A stretch of DNA of 64,000 nt from Faecalibacterium duncaniae (GTDB lineage Bacteria > Bacillota > Clostridia > Oscillospirales > Ruminococcaceae), in assembly GCF_010509575.1 (NCBI RefSeq), contig NZ_CP048437.1, forward strand, positions 2,418,001 to 2,482,000, read 5' to 3'. A model generated the notes under the pieces. It saw only the letters and a program-made list of their open reading frames with translations, was not told the DNA's origin and made no database searches. This document shows positions 1-10,530 of this stretch, in pieces. Both the position numbers and the translations under genes were made by a program. How positions within the stretch are numbered: the first letter of the stretch is position 1; each line of letters starts with the position of its first letter.

Positions 1-1927
1 TTTCGATCAGCCCGATCATGGGTTTGCCGGGAGCAAGGGTGTTTACGGTGTTCATGCGGTGGGCGGCGTACACCTCCGGGATGCCGTCCGTCTGCCCCCG
101 CAGCGCGTAGTAATAGGCACAGATGGCATGGAACAGATTGCGCCATGCCATATTGTGCTGCCGGAGCAGCTCTTCCCGCCGTACTTCCAGCGGGACCCGG
201 GGCGTGTACGGCCCGCAGAGGGACAGCCGCCACGCCAGAAAATCACAGCAGAGGGTCATGTTGGTCTGACCGTTCCCCTCGATCTGTGCATAGGCACGCT
301 CCAGCAGGATCTGCGCATCATCGAACTGCCCCTGTTGCAGATCCGCTTCTGCCCGCATGATGGTCTCCGCCCCCATGCCGTGCCCGTTGGTGATCTTATA
401 ATAGTGGGGCATACACTCATCCATCTCCGCCAGCTCCCGGTCCAGCTGACCGGGCTGGCGATGAAACATCATCAGCACCGAGGGCGAACCGAAGGTCCAT
501 CCGCCGCTGTTCTGGATGCTGCTGGCCGGGTGGGACATCTGTGCACTGGCACTGCGGTGCAGGCGGCTCATGGCAGAGATATCGTTATACATGAGAAAGC
601 TCAGGATCAGGTCACACTCTCCCAGCAGGTTGCCTTTTTCCTCCTGAGACCACTCCGGATGCTCTGCCACCGTGGTCAGCAGAAGCTCCTTCAGCTCCAT
701 CATTTTGGGGATCTGCCGCCAGTTGAACATGCAGCGCATCAGCACCAGAATGGCAAACGGGTGCTGCTTGAGCGTTTCCACCGGGCAGCGCCCCAGCCGT
801 TCCAGCAGCTCTGCCGAACCAAGGGAGGTCAGCAGGATCCCCGCATCCCGCTCAATGACCTGCAATGCCGCATCGTAATCCCCGCACGCCTCGTAGGCAG
901 TCAGGGCGTGGAGATACTGCAGCTTTGCCTCATACCACGCCCCGTACCGCTTCCGGCAGGCATCCTGCTTCTCTGGTGCCAACCGGGCAAACAGCCGCTC
1001 GGCACACTCCTTGAGCATGTGATGGAACCGGAAGGTCTTTCCGTCCGGCAGACGGGTCACAAAGGCGTTCTGCTCGGTCAGGGTCCGCAGGATCTCCGCT
1101 GCGTCCGGCATTTCAGTCACGGCCTGTGCCATTTCCACAGTGAATTCATCCGCAAGCCCCATCATGGCAAGGAATTCCTGCATTTTGGGCGGCAGGTTTT
1201 CCAGCATCGCCGCCGCGAACATGGAATAAATGTCCGCGTCCTCACTCAGCAGGATGCCCCGTTCAGCCAGGGAGTGGAGGTTCAGGTAGATGGCGGAGAA
1301 CCACCCCTCGCAGGAGCGCAGAAGGCTATCCACCTGTGCTTCGGTCAGGTCCATGCCGCAGCGGTGGGCGTAGTGGGCAAGCTCGGTATGGTTGAGCCGC
1401 AGCTGTTCCTTGCCAATGCGGTGCAGGCGGTGCCCCAGCCGGAGGATCTCCTCTTTGGGCAGAAAGTTGTTCCGGCTTGCCACGATCAGGTGAACGTTCT
1501 CCGGCAGGCGATTTGCCAGTCCGCACAAAAACTTCGCCGCTTTTTCGTCCTTTAACAGGTGGAAATCATCCAGAAACAGGTAGCAGGGCCTGTCCCCCGC
1601 CAGCACCGTGCACAGGTCATCCATCAGCTGGGCCGCACTGCTGGCATCCTCCGGGTACTCGCAGCCCGCCAGTGCAGTCAGCCCCGCTGCTGCAAAGGCA
1701 TTCTGTACGCTTTTCCAGAAGATGGAGCGATTGTCAGAATAGATATTCACCCGCAGGATGACTGCATTTTCCGTCTGCTTGCGCTGGTTCAGAAACCAGT
1801 TGATGGCAGTGGTCTTGCCATAGCCCATGGGAGCCACCACCGCCGTCAGTGCACTGACTGAAACAGGGCGCAGGGTCTCCTGCACCCGCTCCGAAATATA
1901 GATCGCATTCAGGTCCAGTTTCCGCAT
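1..1927 (-). CDS. MalT/LuxR-type ATP-dependent transcriptional regulator (C-terminus beyond window)
   Basis: The 5' portion of about 642 codons is visible and open to the left edge, so the C-terminal part, where a LuxR-type helix-turn-helix would lie, is not seen. Near residue 35 there is a Walker A-like APMGYGKTT, typical of MalT-family STAND ATPases, followed about 85 residues later by a Walker B-like CYLFLDDFHLL. The rest is helical and repeat-like, as expected for the winged-helix and TPR-like sensor regions of MalT. The start is the ATG preceded by AAAGGAG. It points the same way as the transport/hydrolase operon at 2153-15160 and lies just downstream of it, so it may control it, but no operator shows this. 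Family assignment is good; the ligand is unknown. Confidence 0.8.
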   Translation of the reverse strand, partial: MRKLDLNAIYISERVQETLRPVSVSALTAVVAPMGYGKTTAINWFLNQRKQTENAVILRVNIYSDNRSIFWKSVQNAFAAAGLTALAGCEYPEDASSAAQLMDDLCTVLAGDRPCYLFLDDFHLLKDEKAAKFLCGLANRLPENVHLIVASRNNFLPKEEILRLGHRLHRIGKEQLRLNHTELAHYAHRCGMDLTEAQVDSLLRSCEGWFSAIYLNLHSLAERGILLSEDADIYSMFAAAMLENLPPKMQEFLAMMGLADEFTVEMAQAVTEMPDAAEILRTLTEQNAFVTRLPDGKTFRFHHMLKECAERLFARLAPEKQDACRKRYGAWYEAKLQYLHALTAYEACGDYDAALQVIERDAGILLTSLGSAELLERLGRCPVETLKQHPFAILVLMRCMFNWRQIPKMMELKELLLTTVAEHPEWSQEEKGNLLGECDLILSFLMYNDISAMSRLHRSASAQMSHPASSIQNSGGWTFGSPSVLMMFHRQPGQLDRELAEMDECMPHYYKITNGHGMGAETIMRAEADLQQGQFDDAQILLERAYAQIEGNGQTNMTLCCDFLAWRLSLCGPYTPRVPLEVRREELLRQHNMAWRNLFHAICAYYYALRGQTDGIPEVYAAHRMNTVNTLAPGKPMIGLIE

Positions 1928-1977
1928 CGTTTTTGCTCCTTTTCCCCATCCGGAGGATCCTGTGATCCGCTGTGTCA

Positions 1978-1983
1978 AGTATA
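1978..1983 (-). promoter_or_regulatory. candidate extended -10 element for the MalT/LuxR-type gene
   Basis: Read on the minus strand this is TGC-TATACT, an extended -10, about 50 bases upstream of the start codon. No convincing -35 hexamer lies 16-18 bases upstream, so this is a weak call. Confidence 0.3.
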
Positions 1984-2054
1984 GCATAAATGCGGAAAAG
2001 CTGCACGCTGTTTTTATCTAACTGAGCCATTCTCCCCCCATTCTTCTTCATCAT

Positions 2055-2113
2055 AGCAGAACAGGCATCCTGCCCGATACCGCCAAACGGTAACGCAGGA
2101 TGCCTGTTCTGCT
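2055..2113. repeat. perfect 19-bp inverted repeat with inner hairpin
   Basis: The arms 2055-2073 and 2095-2113 are exact reverse complements around a 21-base loop that itself contains TACCG/CGGTA. It lies between the end of the carboxylesterase gene and the MalT/LuxR-type gene. It probably folds in RNA and may end or protect the long upstream transcript. There is no T-run on the minus-strand side, so it is not a standard intrinsic terminator. Confidence 0.7.
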
Positions 2114-2152
2114 TTATGTTTCCCGGAATTCCCGCGTATTGAACGGCGCTTT

Positions 2153-3664
2153 TTAATGCTGGATCTGTCCGCCTGCCCGGGTCGCTTTTTTCATCCGTAA
2201 ATCTGTGAAGGGTGCCAATGCTTCGATCAGTGCGTGATCGTGGTTCTGCACCAGACGGCTTTGGGGGCCGAAAAGCATGGTCTGTTCCACATCCTCCGTA
2301 CTGGCAGCCCAGCCCGGCGCACCGGTACGGGCAAACTGCATCACAGCGCCAAAAATTTCCGTTTCCAGCTGCTTTGCTCCCTCAAAGGCACACACTGGCA
2401 CAAGCTCTGTGTTGTGGAACACAAATGGGATATCCGCACAGTGCCACGGGGTGCTTTTTCCCATCAGAGGGAAATCCTGATCAAACAGATAACTGTACAC
2501 CTTTCCGCCCGCCTTGGCACGCTCCCGGACATATTTGATCGTGGGGGCGCGGAAGCTGGTATCTGCCAGCAGCAGGTCTTCCTCCGGGCGGTGCGGGTAG
2601 GCAGTGCGGAACTGCTCCCGCAGGGTCTCTGCGGCAGACAGGCCCACTGCTTCCTCCGGGCCGACTCCTTTCAGTCCATCAAAGAAACCGTAGAACTCCG
2701 AATAAACCGTACCGATCAGCACCGGAACGTCTGCAGTCTCGGGCCGAAACCCACTGCCGTTATGGAGCGGATCTCCAAGATAGAAGCGGTTCGGGTGGGG
2801 ACTTTGGCCCACGTTCGCGCCTTTTGCTTTCAGAGCCGGGCTGACGTTCCGGTAAGCCTGCGCCAGTTGGTGGTAGGGCACAGTTTCCAGCTGCTGTGCT
2901 GTCTGCACGCCAAGCTCCTGCATCAGCGCCTGCACACAGTCCCTGCCGCTGCCGACACTGTCGTTCAGCAAACCTTCCAGCACACCACTCATTATCATCG
3001 CCCTGTGGTACAGGCCATCTGCTGCCGGGGTCTGCAGCAGCGTTGTCACTTTGGCTCCGCCGCCGGACTGGCCGAATACCGTCACGCAGCCGGGATCGCC
3101 GCCAAACGCTGCAATATTGTCCCGCACCCACTGCAGTGCCAGGATGATATCATCCCCACCCGCATTGCCGGAGTTTGCGTACTCCTCCCCAAAATCGGAG
3201 AGATCCAAGTAGCCCAGGATGTTCAACCGGTGGTTCAGTGACACCACCACGCAGTCCCCTTCCCGCGCCATGTTTCCGCCCTCGTAGGCCACCTGCTCAA
3301 TGGACGAGCCGGCAAAAAATCCGCCGCCATGGAGCCAGACCATCACCGGCCGCTTTTGGGCATCGCAGGCCGGGGTCCAGATGTTCAGGTTCAGGCAGTC
3401 CTCATCCTGCACCCAGTAGCGGTGGGGCACACGCAGTTCGCCGCTGGGCTTGTCGATGCTCAGCAGAGGGCAGACGCAGCCGTAACTGGAAGCGTCCAGC
3501 GGCTCTGCCCAAGGCTGGGGCGGCTGGGGTGCATGGAAGCGCACCGCCCGCCCATACGGGATGCCCTTGAAGCTGCTGATCTCCCGGAAGCGATATCCCC
3601 GCACCGGACCGTAATTTGTCTGAACCACCGGAAAATCCGGCGCACAGCAAAATGCCTTTTCCAT
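2153..3664 (-). CDS. type B carboxylesterase (para-nitrobenzyl esterase family)
   Basis: A 503-residue alpha/beta hydrolase of the carboxylesterase type B family. The oxyanion-hole motif VWLHGGGF lies near residue 112 and the nucleophile elbow FGQSGGGAK puts the catalytic Ser near 200; a DEDCLNLNIWTP block typical of the family lies near residue 90. There is no signal peptide, so it should act in the cytosol on imported esters. The chosen ATG has GGAGG eight bases upstream; a longer frame to 3712 has no ribosome site. It is the last gene of a co-directional cluster with a 6-phospho-beta-glucosidase and sugar kinase, which suggests removal of acyl groups from glycosides. The substrate is not determined. 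Confidence 0.88.
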   Translation of the reverse strand: MEKAFCCAPDFPVVQTNYGPVRGYRFREISSFKGIPYGRAVRFHAPQPPQPWAEPLDASSYGCVCPLLSIDKPSGELRVPHRYWVQDEDCLNLNIWTPACDAQKRPVMVWLHGGGFFAGSSIEQVAYEGGNMAREGDCVVVSLNHRLNILGYLDLSDFGEEYANSGNAGGDDIILALQWVRDNIAAFGGDPGCVTVFGQSGGGAKVTTLLQTPAADGLYHRAMIMSGVLEGLLNDSVGSGRDCVQALMQELGVQTAQQLETVPYHQLAQAYRNVSPALKAKGANVGQSPHPNRFYLGDPLHNGSGFRPETADVPVLIGTVYSEFYGFFDGLKGVGPEEAVGLSAAETLREQFRTAYPHRPEEDLLLADTSFRAPTIKYVRERAKAGGKVYSYLFDQDFPLMGKSTPWHCADIPFVFHNTELVPVCAFEGAKQLETEIFGAVMQFARTGAPGWAASTEDVEQTMLFGPQSRLVQNHDHALIEALAPFTDLRMKKATRAGGQIQH

Positions 3665-3734
3665 AAATGACCTCCTTCTTTCAAAAAGACAGACCCCCGG
3701 TACTGCAAACATGGCACCCGGAGGTCTGTTTTTG

Positions 3735-5180
<1,446 letters not shown>

Positions 5181-5206
5181 CTACTCCTATCCTATTTTGT
5201 TCTGGT

Positions 5207-6154
5207 TCAGGCGGGGTTCTGTTCAAAGAACAGCTTCAGGGCACCGATCAGGTTGGCATCGTTGCCATAGCGGCAGCGCACCAGCTCCGGCTTGACCGTC
5301 GGCATGACTGTGCAGCGCTCAAACAGCCAATCCAACTCGGCCTGAATCGCAGGCAGCAGAGCCTCCGCTGCGCTGATACCGCCGCCGATGGCCACCTTTT
5401 CCACATCCAGCACATTCTGCAGGCTCAGGATGCCAACGGCCACCCGCCGGGCAAAGATCTTGAGAGCCTTCTGCGCTTCCGGCTCCCCGGCATTGTAAGC
5501 CGCAAAGATTTCTTCCCCGGTGGGCATGGGGCTGCCCGTCGGCAGATGCTTCTGCCGGGCATACTCGAAGATCAGGCCACTTGCCGAGGCCATTCCCGCC
5601 CAGAGGGGTGCTTCGGAATACCGCTCTACCGAGGTCAGTTTGAAATCATCGTCGGTCATCTTTGAAATATCCGAGACAAGGCCGCTAACCTCGCCTGCGG
5701 CAGCGTGAGCGCCCATCAGCACCTTCCCGTTCAGGATGATACCGCCGCCGATGCCGGTGCCCAGCACCAGCACAAGGCCATTCTCCACACCGGCCAGTGC
5801 ACCGGTCCAACCCTCCGCTGCTGCGGCACACTTGCCATCGTTGGCGATGGTCACCGGCACGCCCAGCCGTGCCTCTACCTGCGCAGCAAAGGGCTGCTCC
5901 CACATAAAGGCACTGAGCATTCCACCGGTATGGGCGATGCCGTTTCTGGTATCGATGCGGCCCGGCATAGAGATGGCGCAGCCCACGAACTGTCCCTGAA
6001 GGGGAGCGGCAAAGCCCTCGATGGCCGCCAGAAGGTCATCCATATTCGTCAGCGGTGTCGGAACCTTTCCACCAGAGATTTTCCGGGCCTGTTCATCGGC
6101 CAGGCTGTACTTGATGAAGGTTCCGCCGATGTCGATCAAAAGATACTGTTTCAT
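5207..6154 (-). CDS. ROK-family sugar kinase (possible beta-glucoside kinase)
   Basis: The ATP-binding DIGGTFIKYSL at the N-terminus and VLGTGIGGGIILNG near residue 120 identify the ROK family; length is 315 residues. The ROK zinc motif CxCGxxGC is absent after GEVSG, so it belongs to the zinc-free branch. ATG at 6154 with AGGAG upstream fits better than a start at 6196. It lies next to a 6-phospho-beta-glucosidase in an operon without PTS genes, so a BglK-like role (phosphorylating imported beta-glucosides at C6) is a reasonable inference. Glucokinase or an N-acylhexosamine kinase are alternatives. Confidence 0.82.
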   Translation of the reverse strand: MKQYLLIDIGGTFIKYSLADEQARKISGGKVPTPLTNMDDLLAAIEGFAAPLQGQFVGCAISMPGRIDTRNGIAHTGGMLSAFMWEQPFAAQVEARLGVPVTIANDGKCAAAAEGWTGALAGVENGLVLVLGTGIGGGIILNGKVLMGAHAAAGEVSGLVSDISKMTDDDFKLTSVERYSEAPLWAGMASASGLIFEYARQKHLPTGSPMPTGEEIFAAYNAGEPEAQKALKIFARRVAVGILSLQNVLDVEKVAIGGGISAAEALLPAIQAELDWLFERCTVMPTVKPELVRCRYGNDANLIGALKLFFEQNPA

Positions 6155-6188
6155 CTTATCTCCTGCTTTCTGTTGGTTGTTTTCAGAC

Positions 6189-7109
6189 TCATGCAAAGCC
6201 CAATGCGGCAGCCAGGCTGAGCATCACCGGCAGCGTGATCAGTGACAGCAGAGTGCTCAGACAGACCATCTGCACAGCGTAGGAAGAATCCAGTCCCAGA
6301 CGCTGGGCATACACCGCGATGTTGCTGCCGATGGGGGCCGCATTCACAATGATGAGCACCGTGCCGATCTGCCACCATCCGGCTGGAAGAAGCATCAGAC
6401 AGACGATCGTCAGCAGTGGGATCACCACCAGCCGTACTGCCGAAAGGGCGTAGAGCCGGGGGCGGGTAAAGATGGCTTTGAGGTCGGTCCTGGCCAGATA
6501 GACACCCAGCACGATCATGGCAAGCGGAGCGTTCATGCCTGCAATGGCCCCCATGGGGGTGCGGAGGAACTGCGGCACCGGGATGCGGCAGAAGTAGATC
6601 ATCACACCGCCCAGCAGGGAGAGCACCAGCGGATTTTTGAGCACTGCCCCCAGTTGGATGTACTTTTTGTCCCCGGAAAGCTTTGCCTGGCCGTAGGTCC
6701 ACTGCAAAGCATTCAGCAGGGCCACAAAGCCTGCTGCATAGAACACAGCTTCTCCACCCAGCACTGCTGTGACCAGCGGAAATCCCATGAACCCGGCATT
6801 GGAAAAAGCCACACCGATCTGCGCCATGGGGTCTTTGCGGAAAAAGAGCCACGACACCGCCATGGAGATCAGCAGCACCCCGGCACCTGCCGCAATGCTG
6901 ACAGCCAATTCCACAGCTCCCTTTGCCGAATACTCAATACAGAATGATTTTAGCACAACACAGGGCAGCACACAATATAACAGCAGGTGAGCCAGTGCCT
7001 TGCTGCCCTCCTGGGTGATCAGTCCGGTACGGTAAAGCACATAGCCAATGATGAGATAGAGGAACATCAAAAGGATCTGCCCCAGAACAACACCAAAGAC
7101 TCCGGTCAT
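6189..7109 (-). CDS. AEC-family (auxin efflux carrier-like) membrane transporter
   Basis: A 306-residue, highly hydrophobic protein with about ten membrane segments in two halves. The central signature with GVAFSNAGFMGFP (about 90-105) and the C-terminal half with NAAPIGSN are typical of AEC carriers. Bacterial members studied so far often move small carboxylates such as malate or malonate. The start codon overlaps the stop of the SGNH hydrolase as ATGA, so the genes are translationally coupled. In this operon it could export a carboxylic acid freed by the esterases; that is inference from context. Confidence 0.85.
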   Translation of the reverse strand: MTGVFGVVLGQILLMFLYLIIGYVLYRTGLITQEGSKALAHLLLYCVLPCVVLKSFCIEYSAKGAVELAVSIAAGAGVLLISMAVSWLFFRKDPMAQIGVAFSNAGFMGFPLVTAVLGGEAVFYAAGFVALLNALQWTYGQAKLSGDKKYIQLGAVLKNPLVLSLLGGVMIYFCRIPVPQFLRTPMGAIAGMNAPLAMIVLGVYLARTDLKAIFTRPRLYALSAVRLVVIPLLTIVCLMLLPAGWWQIGTVLIIVNAAPIGSNIAVYAQRLGLDSSYAVQMVCLSTLLSLITLPVMLSLAAALGFA

Positions 7110-7813
7110 TGCTTTCCTCCCTGTTCTTCTCCGATTTTGCGCAGCAGCGGCAGCAGAGCATCCATCACAGGGCGGTAGCCGTTGGCATACAGGTGCATTC
7201 CCTCAATGGTGTACTCCGCTTTCAGATTTCCGGCAGCATCGCACAGGTCCTTGTTCAGGTCGAGGAATTCCGCCCCGTATTTCCGGGCCAATACCTGCAC
7301 GCCCTCGCTTGCCTCCCGGATGCGCTCATTGGTGCGCCAGTGGAAGCATTCGATCAGGCCCGGGTCTTCGGCCACGGTGGGGTTTACCGGATAATAGGCC
7401 AGCAGGTAGAGCTTTGTTTCAGGCAGTTTTTTCCGGATCTGCTGCACGATCTCCTCATACCGGCCCAGCATGGCGGCGCGGTCGTAGTCCGGGCCGTTCA
7501 GGTCATTGGTGCCGATGTTCAGGAACAGGTGCGCAGGCTGCAGCTCAAGGATGCACTCGTCCATAGCCTCCAGCAGCTCGGTGGTGGTAAAGCCGCCGAT
7601 GCCCCGGTTGTACAAGGTGCAGTGCAGATCATCGTCCTGCAAAAACTCATACAGCGGAAACTGTTCCATCAGGCTGGAACCGGCAAACACCACCGCTCCT
7701 TTCTTTGCATAAGGATTCAGACGACGGAACCGCTCCCGCTTGATCTGCTTTTCCCTCTGGCTCTCCTGTTGCCGCAGTTCGTTCAGAAGGACATTTCGTT
7801 CCTGTTCCGTCAT
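7106..7813 (-). CDS. SGNH/GDSL-type esterase, cytosolic
   Basis: A 235-residue SGNH hydrolase. VFAGSSLMEQ (block I Ser), NRGIGGFTT (block II Gly), NIGTNDLNG (block III Asn) and a C-terminal GMHLYANGY holding the catalytic His are all visible. A charged, coiled N-terminus of about 40 residues precedes the domain; there is no signal peptide. AAAGGA precedes the ATG. It follows the CocE-type gene by 18 bases and overlaps the AEC gene. Likely an acyl or acetyl esterase acting on a small imported substrate. Confidence 0.85.
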   Translation of the reverse strand: MTEQERNVLLNELRQQESQREKQIKRERFRRLNPYAKKGAVVFAGSSLMEQFPLYEFLQDDDLHCTLYNRGIGGFTTTELLEAMDECILELQPAHLFLNIGTNDLNGPDYDRAAMLGRYEEIVQQIRKKLPETKLYLLAYYPVNPTVAEDPGLIECFHWRTNERIREASEGVQVLARKYGAEFLDLNKDLCDAAGNLKAEYTIEGMHLYANGYRPVMDALLPLLRKIGEEQGGKQ

Positions 7814-7831
7814 GGTCTTGGTTCCTTTCTC

Positions 7832-9532
7832 TCAGTTCTCGTGCAGGGGCAGTTCTACAAAGCTGCCCTCCCCCAGCAAGATCTTCTGGTGGGCGATGCG
7901 GGTCTTTTCCTGTTCAGACCAGACTCCTGCGTAATTGCTGTGAACGGCGTACTGCGGGAAGTCGGAAGAAGAGACATCCAGCCGCAGGCAGCTGCCCGGC
8001 TGTACCGTCCAGTTCATATCCCACATCTCCACACAGACCTTTGCTGTCTGGCCGGGAGTATAGGTCTGCCCCTCCGGCAAATCTGCTGCAATGGTGGTGA
8101 TGCCGCCCCGGATGTTATAGGCCCTGCCATCCGGGAACACTTCCATCAGCTTGGCAGTGAAGGCAGTATCATCCACATCGGTCGAGACATTCAGGTGCAC
8201 CTTGATTTGTCCACAAATGGGCAATGCTTTTTCCAGCGGAGCGCTGACGAAGCTGACCACATCGGGCCGATAGTCCGGCTCCGGCTGCAGCAGGCTGCCT
8301 GCCTCTGCAATGGTGGTCAGAACGCTTTCTGCGCCATGGCTGGGCACGGGGTTCTCCGGGTCATACACAAAGGTGCGCTCCCCTTCTGCCGGCTCGGCAT
8401 TCAGAGTTGTTTCACCCAGATAAAGCTTTTCAGTCCGGCTCACGGGGGCGGGCCATGCCTCCAGCGTTTTCCAGCGGTCCTCCCGCATTACATAGGTGCG
8501 CACCCGCTTTTCCGGCTGTTTTTTCTGCTTCAGCAGCAGGTCGAACCATTCCAGCAGCCGGTGGGCGTCGCCGTTTTCCAGATTGTGCTGTTCGCCCCAC
8601 GCAATGCAGGGCTGGGACATATGATTCCAGCAGCCGATATCCAGCCAACTGTGCTCTTTGGTCTCAGGGGCCAGAGAGGCATAAGTGTTGATGGCACTGC
8701 CAAAATGGTGATCGTACCATGCATCGATGATATACACCGGAACCTTGGTATTTCCGGGCACATCGGCTAACAGCTTCCACCAGCCCTGCTGCCAGTAGGC
8801 ATCTGTGCGGCGGGTGGCGTGGATCCAGTCCTGATACCAGTCCAACTTTCCACCCCACAGCGCTTCATCCACCTTGTCGTGGGGACGGAAGCGGCAGCTT
8901 TCCAGATAGTCCGCTGTGACCGGATGGCCTGCATTCTGCATTGCCCAGCCAGTCAGCACGTCGTGGCGGAACAGCCCCTTTTCATAGGCCGATTTGAAAC
9001 GGTCGGTGCCATAGACCGTCAGCATCATTCCCTTGACCTTGGGTGGAACGATATCTGCAATGGCCCAGCCGGTCAGGGCCAGATAGCTGGCTCCGAAATA
9101 GCCGATGCTCTCTGCCCAGGGCTGATCGTTGAGCCACTGCAGGGTATCGCGGCCATCCGGGCGCTCATTGACGTTGGGTTCCCAATGTCCCTCGCTCTTG
9201 CCCGTACCGCGGCAGGTCTGGATCACATAGCCGTAGCCCCGGCGGGTCAGTTCTGCTCCGTTGATCTCATACAGCGGCTGCTGATTGGGATAGCAGCTGC
9301 GCTGGATCAGCACAGGGAACTGTGCAAGCCCCTCCGGTTTGAAGATCTCGGTATAGAGCTTCACTCCGTCCTGCATGGGCAGCATCAGCTCCTCCCGGCG
9401 GCAGCCATAGACCGGGCCGTCGTAGGGCATACTGGCATATTCCTGTCGGTAGCTCTCCTGCGCCTGCCGCATCATCTCTTCCATCTCACGCTGCTTCTGC
9501 TCGGCAGCGGCCTTTTTTTCTTCCTCTGTCAT
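7832..9532 (-). CDS. CocE/NonD-family hydrolase (peptidase S15 type)
   Basis: A 566-residue alpha/beta hydrolase with a C-terminal jelly-roll, the architecture of cocaine esterase, glutaryl-7-ACA acylase and X-Pro dipeptidyl-peptidase. The nucleophile motif GYFGASYLALTGW lies near residue 142; the early RGTGKSEG loop is also typical. The C-terminal part, with VQPGSCLRLDVSSSDFPQY, is the beta-sandwich domain. A helical charged N-terminus of about 35 residues replaces a signal peptide, so it is cytosolic. It follows the ABC ATPase genes by 24 bases, so it likely acts directly on what they import: an ester, amide or acyl-peptide. Confidence 0.87.
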   Translation of the reverse strand: MTEEEKKAAAEQKQREMEEMMRQAQESYRQEYASMPYDGPVYGCRREELMLPMQDGVKLYTEIFKPEGLAQFPVLIQRSCYPNQQPLYEINGAELTRRGYGYVIQTCRGTGKSEGHWEPNVNERPDGRDTLQWLNDQPWAESIGYFGASYLALTGWAIADIVPPKVKGMMLTVYGTDRFKSAYEKGLFRHDVLTGWAMQNAGHPVTADYLESCRFRPHDKVDEALWGGKLDWYQDWIHATRRTDAYWQQGWWKLLADVPGNTKVPVYIIDAWYDHHFGSAINTYASLAPETKEHSWLDIGCWNHMSQPCIAWGEQHNLENGDAHRLLEWFDLLLKQKKQPEKRVRTYVMREDRWKTLEAWPAPVSRTEKLYLGETTLNAEPAEGERTFVYDPENPVPSHGAESVLTTIAEAGSLLQPEPDYRPDVVSFVSAPLEKALPICGQIKVHLNVSTDVDDTAFTAKLMEVFPDGRAYNIRGGITTIAADLPEGQTYTPGQTAKVCVEMWDMNWTVQPGSCLRLDVSSSDFPQYAVHSNYAGVWSEQEKTRIAHQKILLGEGSFVELPLHEN

Positions 9533-9556
9533 TGATTTTCCCGCCTTTCCGTGTTC

Positions 9557-10513
9557 TCAAAAGCGTGTGCAGCTGACAAAGTGGCCAGGTTCCACTTCCT
9601 TCAAGGGGATATCCCTGCCGCGGCAGGCATCTGTTGCATAGGGGCAGCGGGCCGCAAAACGGCAGCCGGGAGCCGGGTCCACAGGGCTTGTCAGTTCGCC
9701 GCGCATGACCTCGGTGGAAAGCTTTTTGGCCTTCAGGCTGGGGATGGGCACAGCATCCAGCAGACCCTTGGTATAGGGGTGGAGCGGATTCTTGAACAGA
9801 TCCTCGGTCTTGGCATATTCCACACACTGGCCCAGATACATGACCATGATCTCGTGGCTGATGTGCTTGACCACGCTCAGATCGTGGGTGATAAAGACAT
9901 AGGTCAGCTTTTTCTCATCCTGCAGATCCATCAGCAGATTCAGGATCTGTGCCTGAATGGAAACGTCCAGTGCAGAGACCGGCTCGTCGCAGATGATGAA
10001 CTCCGGGTCCATGGCCAATGCGCGGCCGATGCCGATGCGCTGGCGGCGGCCGCCGTCCAGCTCGTGGCTGAAACTCTCTGCATAACGCTCATCCAGACCA
10101 ACGGTCTCCATGATTTCGGCGATGCGGGCATCGTATTCGTCACGGTTTTTGCAGGCTTTATAGATCTTCAGCGGTTCTCCGATCAGTTCCTTCACGCTCT
10201 TGCGGGGATCCAGCGAACCGGACGGATCCTGGAAGATCATCTGCATCCGGGCACGGATGGGCTTGAGTTCCTTGGCATTCAGTTTGGTGATGTCGGTGCC
10301 GTCGTAGATGATCTGACCATCGGTAACATCATAGAGCCGCAGCAGCAGGCGGCCCAGCGTGGACTTGCCGCAGCCGGACTCGCCCACCACGCCCAGTGTG
10401 GTGCCGCGCTTGATCTTGAAGTTCACGCCGTCCACCGCATGGAGCTGGCTGTTTGCGCCGACTTTGAAGTATTTTTTGAGGTTCTTTGCCTCGATCAAAA
10501 CCTTTTCTTCCAT
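9557..10513 (-). CDS. oligopeptide/dipeptide-type ABC importer ATPase (OppF/DppF-like)
   Basis: Walker A GESGCGKSTLG and Walker B IICDEPVSALD frame the nucleotide-binding domain. The C-terminal oligo_HPY region carries the Cys-rich PGCRFAARCPYAT loop that in homologues holds an Fe-S cluster. The ABC signature reads LDGGRRQR instead of LSGGQ. The second ATG (10513) is eight bases from GGAGG, the first only two, so the second is chosen. With the next three genes and the lipoprotein it forms a complete importer. Confidence 0.92.
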   Translation of the reverse strand: MEEKVLIEAKNLKKYFKVGANSQLHAVDGVNFKIKRGTTLGVVGESGCGKSTLGRLLLRLYDVTDGQIIYDGTDITKLNAKELKPIRARMQMIFQDPSGSLDPRKSVKELIGEPLKIYKACKNRDEYDARIAEIMETVGLDERYAESFSHELDGGRRQRIGIGRALAMDPEFIICDEPVSALDVSIQAQILNLLMDLQDEKKLTYVFITHDLSVVKHISHEIMVMYLGQCVEYAKTEDLFKNPLHPYTKGLLDAVPIPSLKAKKLSTEVMRGELTSPVDPAPGCRFAARCPYATDACRGRDIPLKEVEPGHFVSCTRF

Positions 10514-10530
10514 TGTCATTTCCTCCCGGC

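Noticed and set aside
59..1555. Long plus-strand open frame of 498 codons
   Set aside because: It is antisense to the MalT/LuxR-type gene, whose minus-strand frame carries clear ATPase motifs; the plus-strand protein has no recognisable motif.
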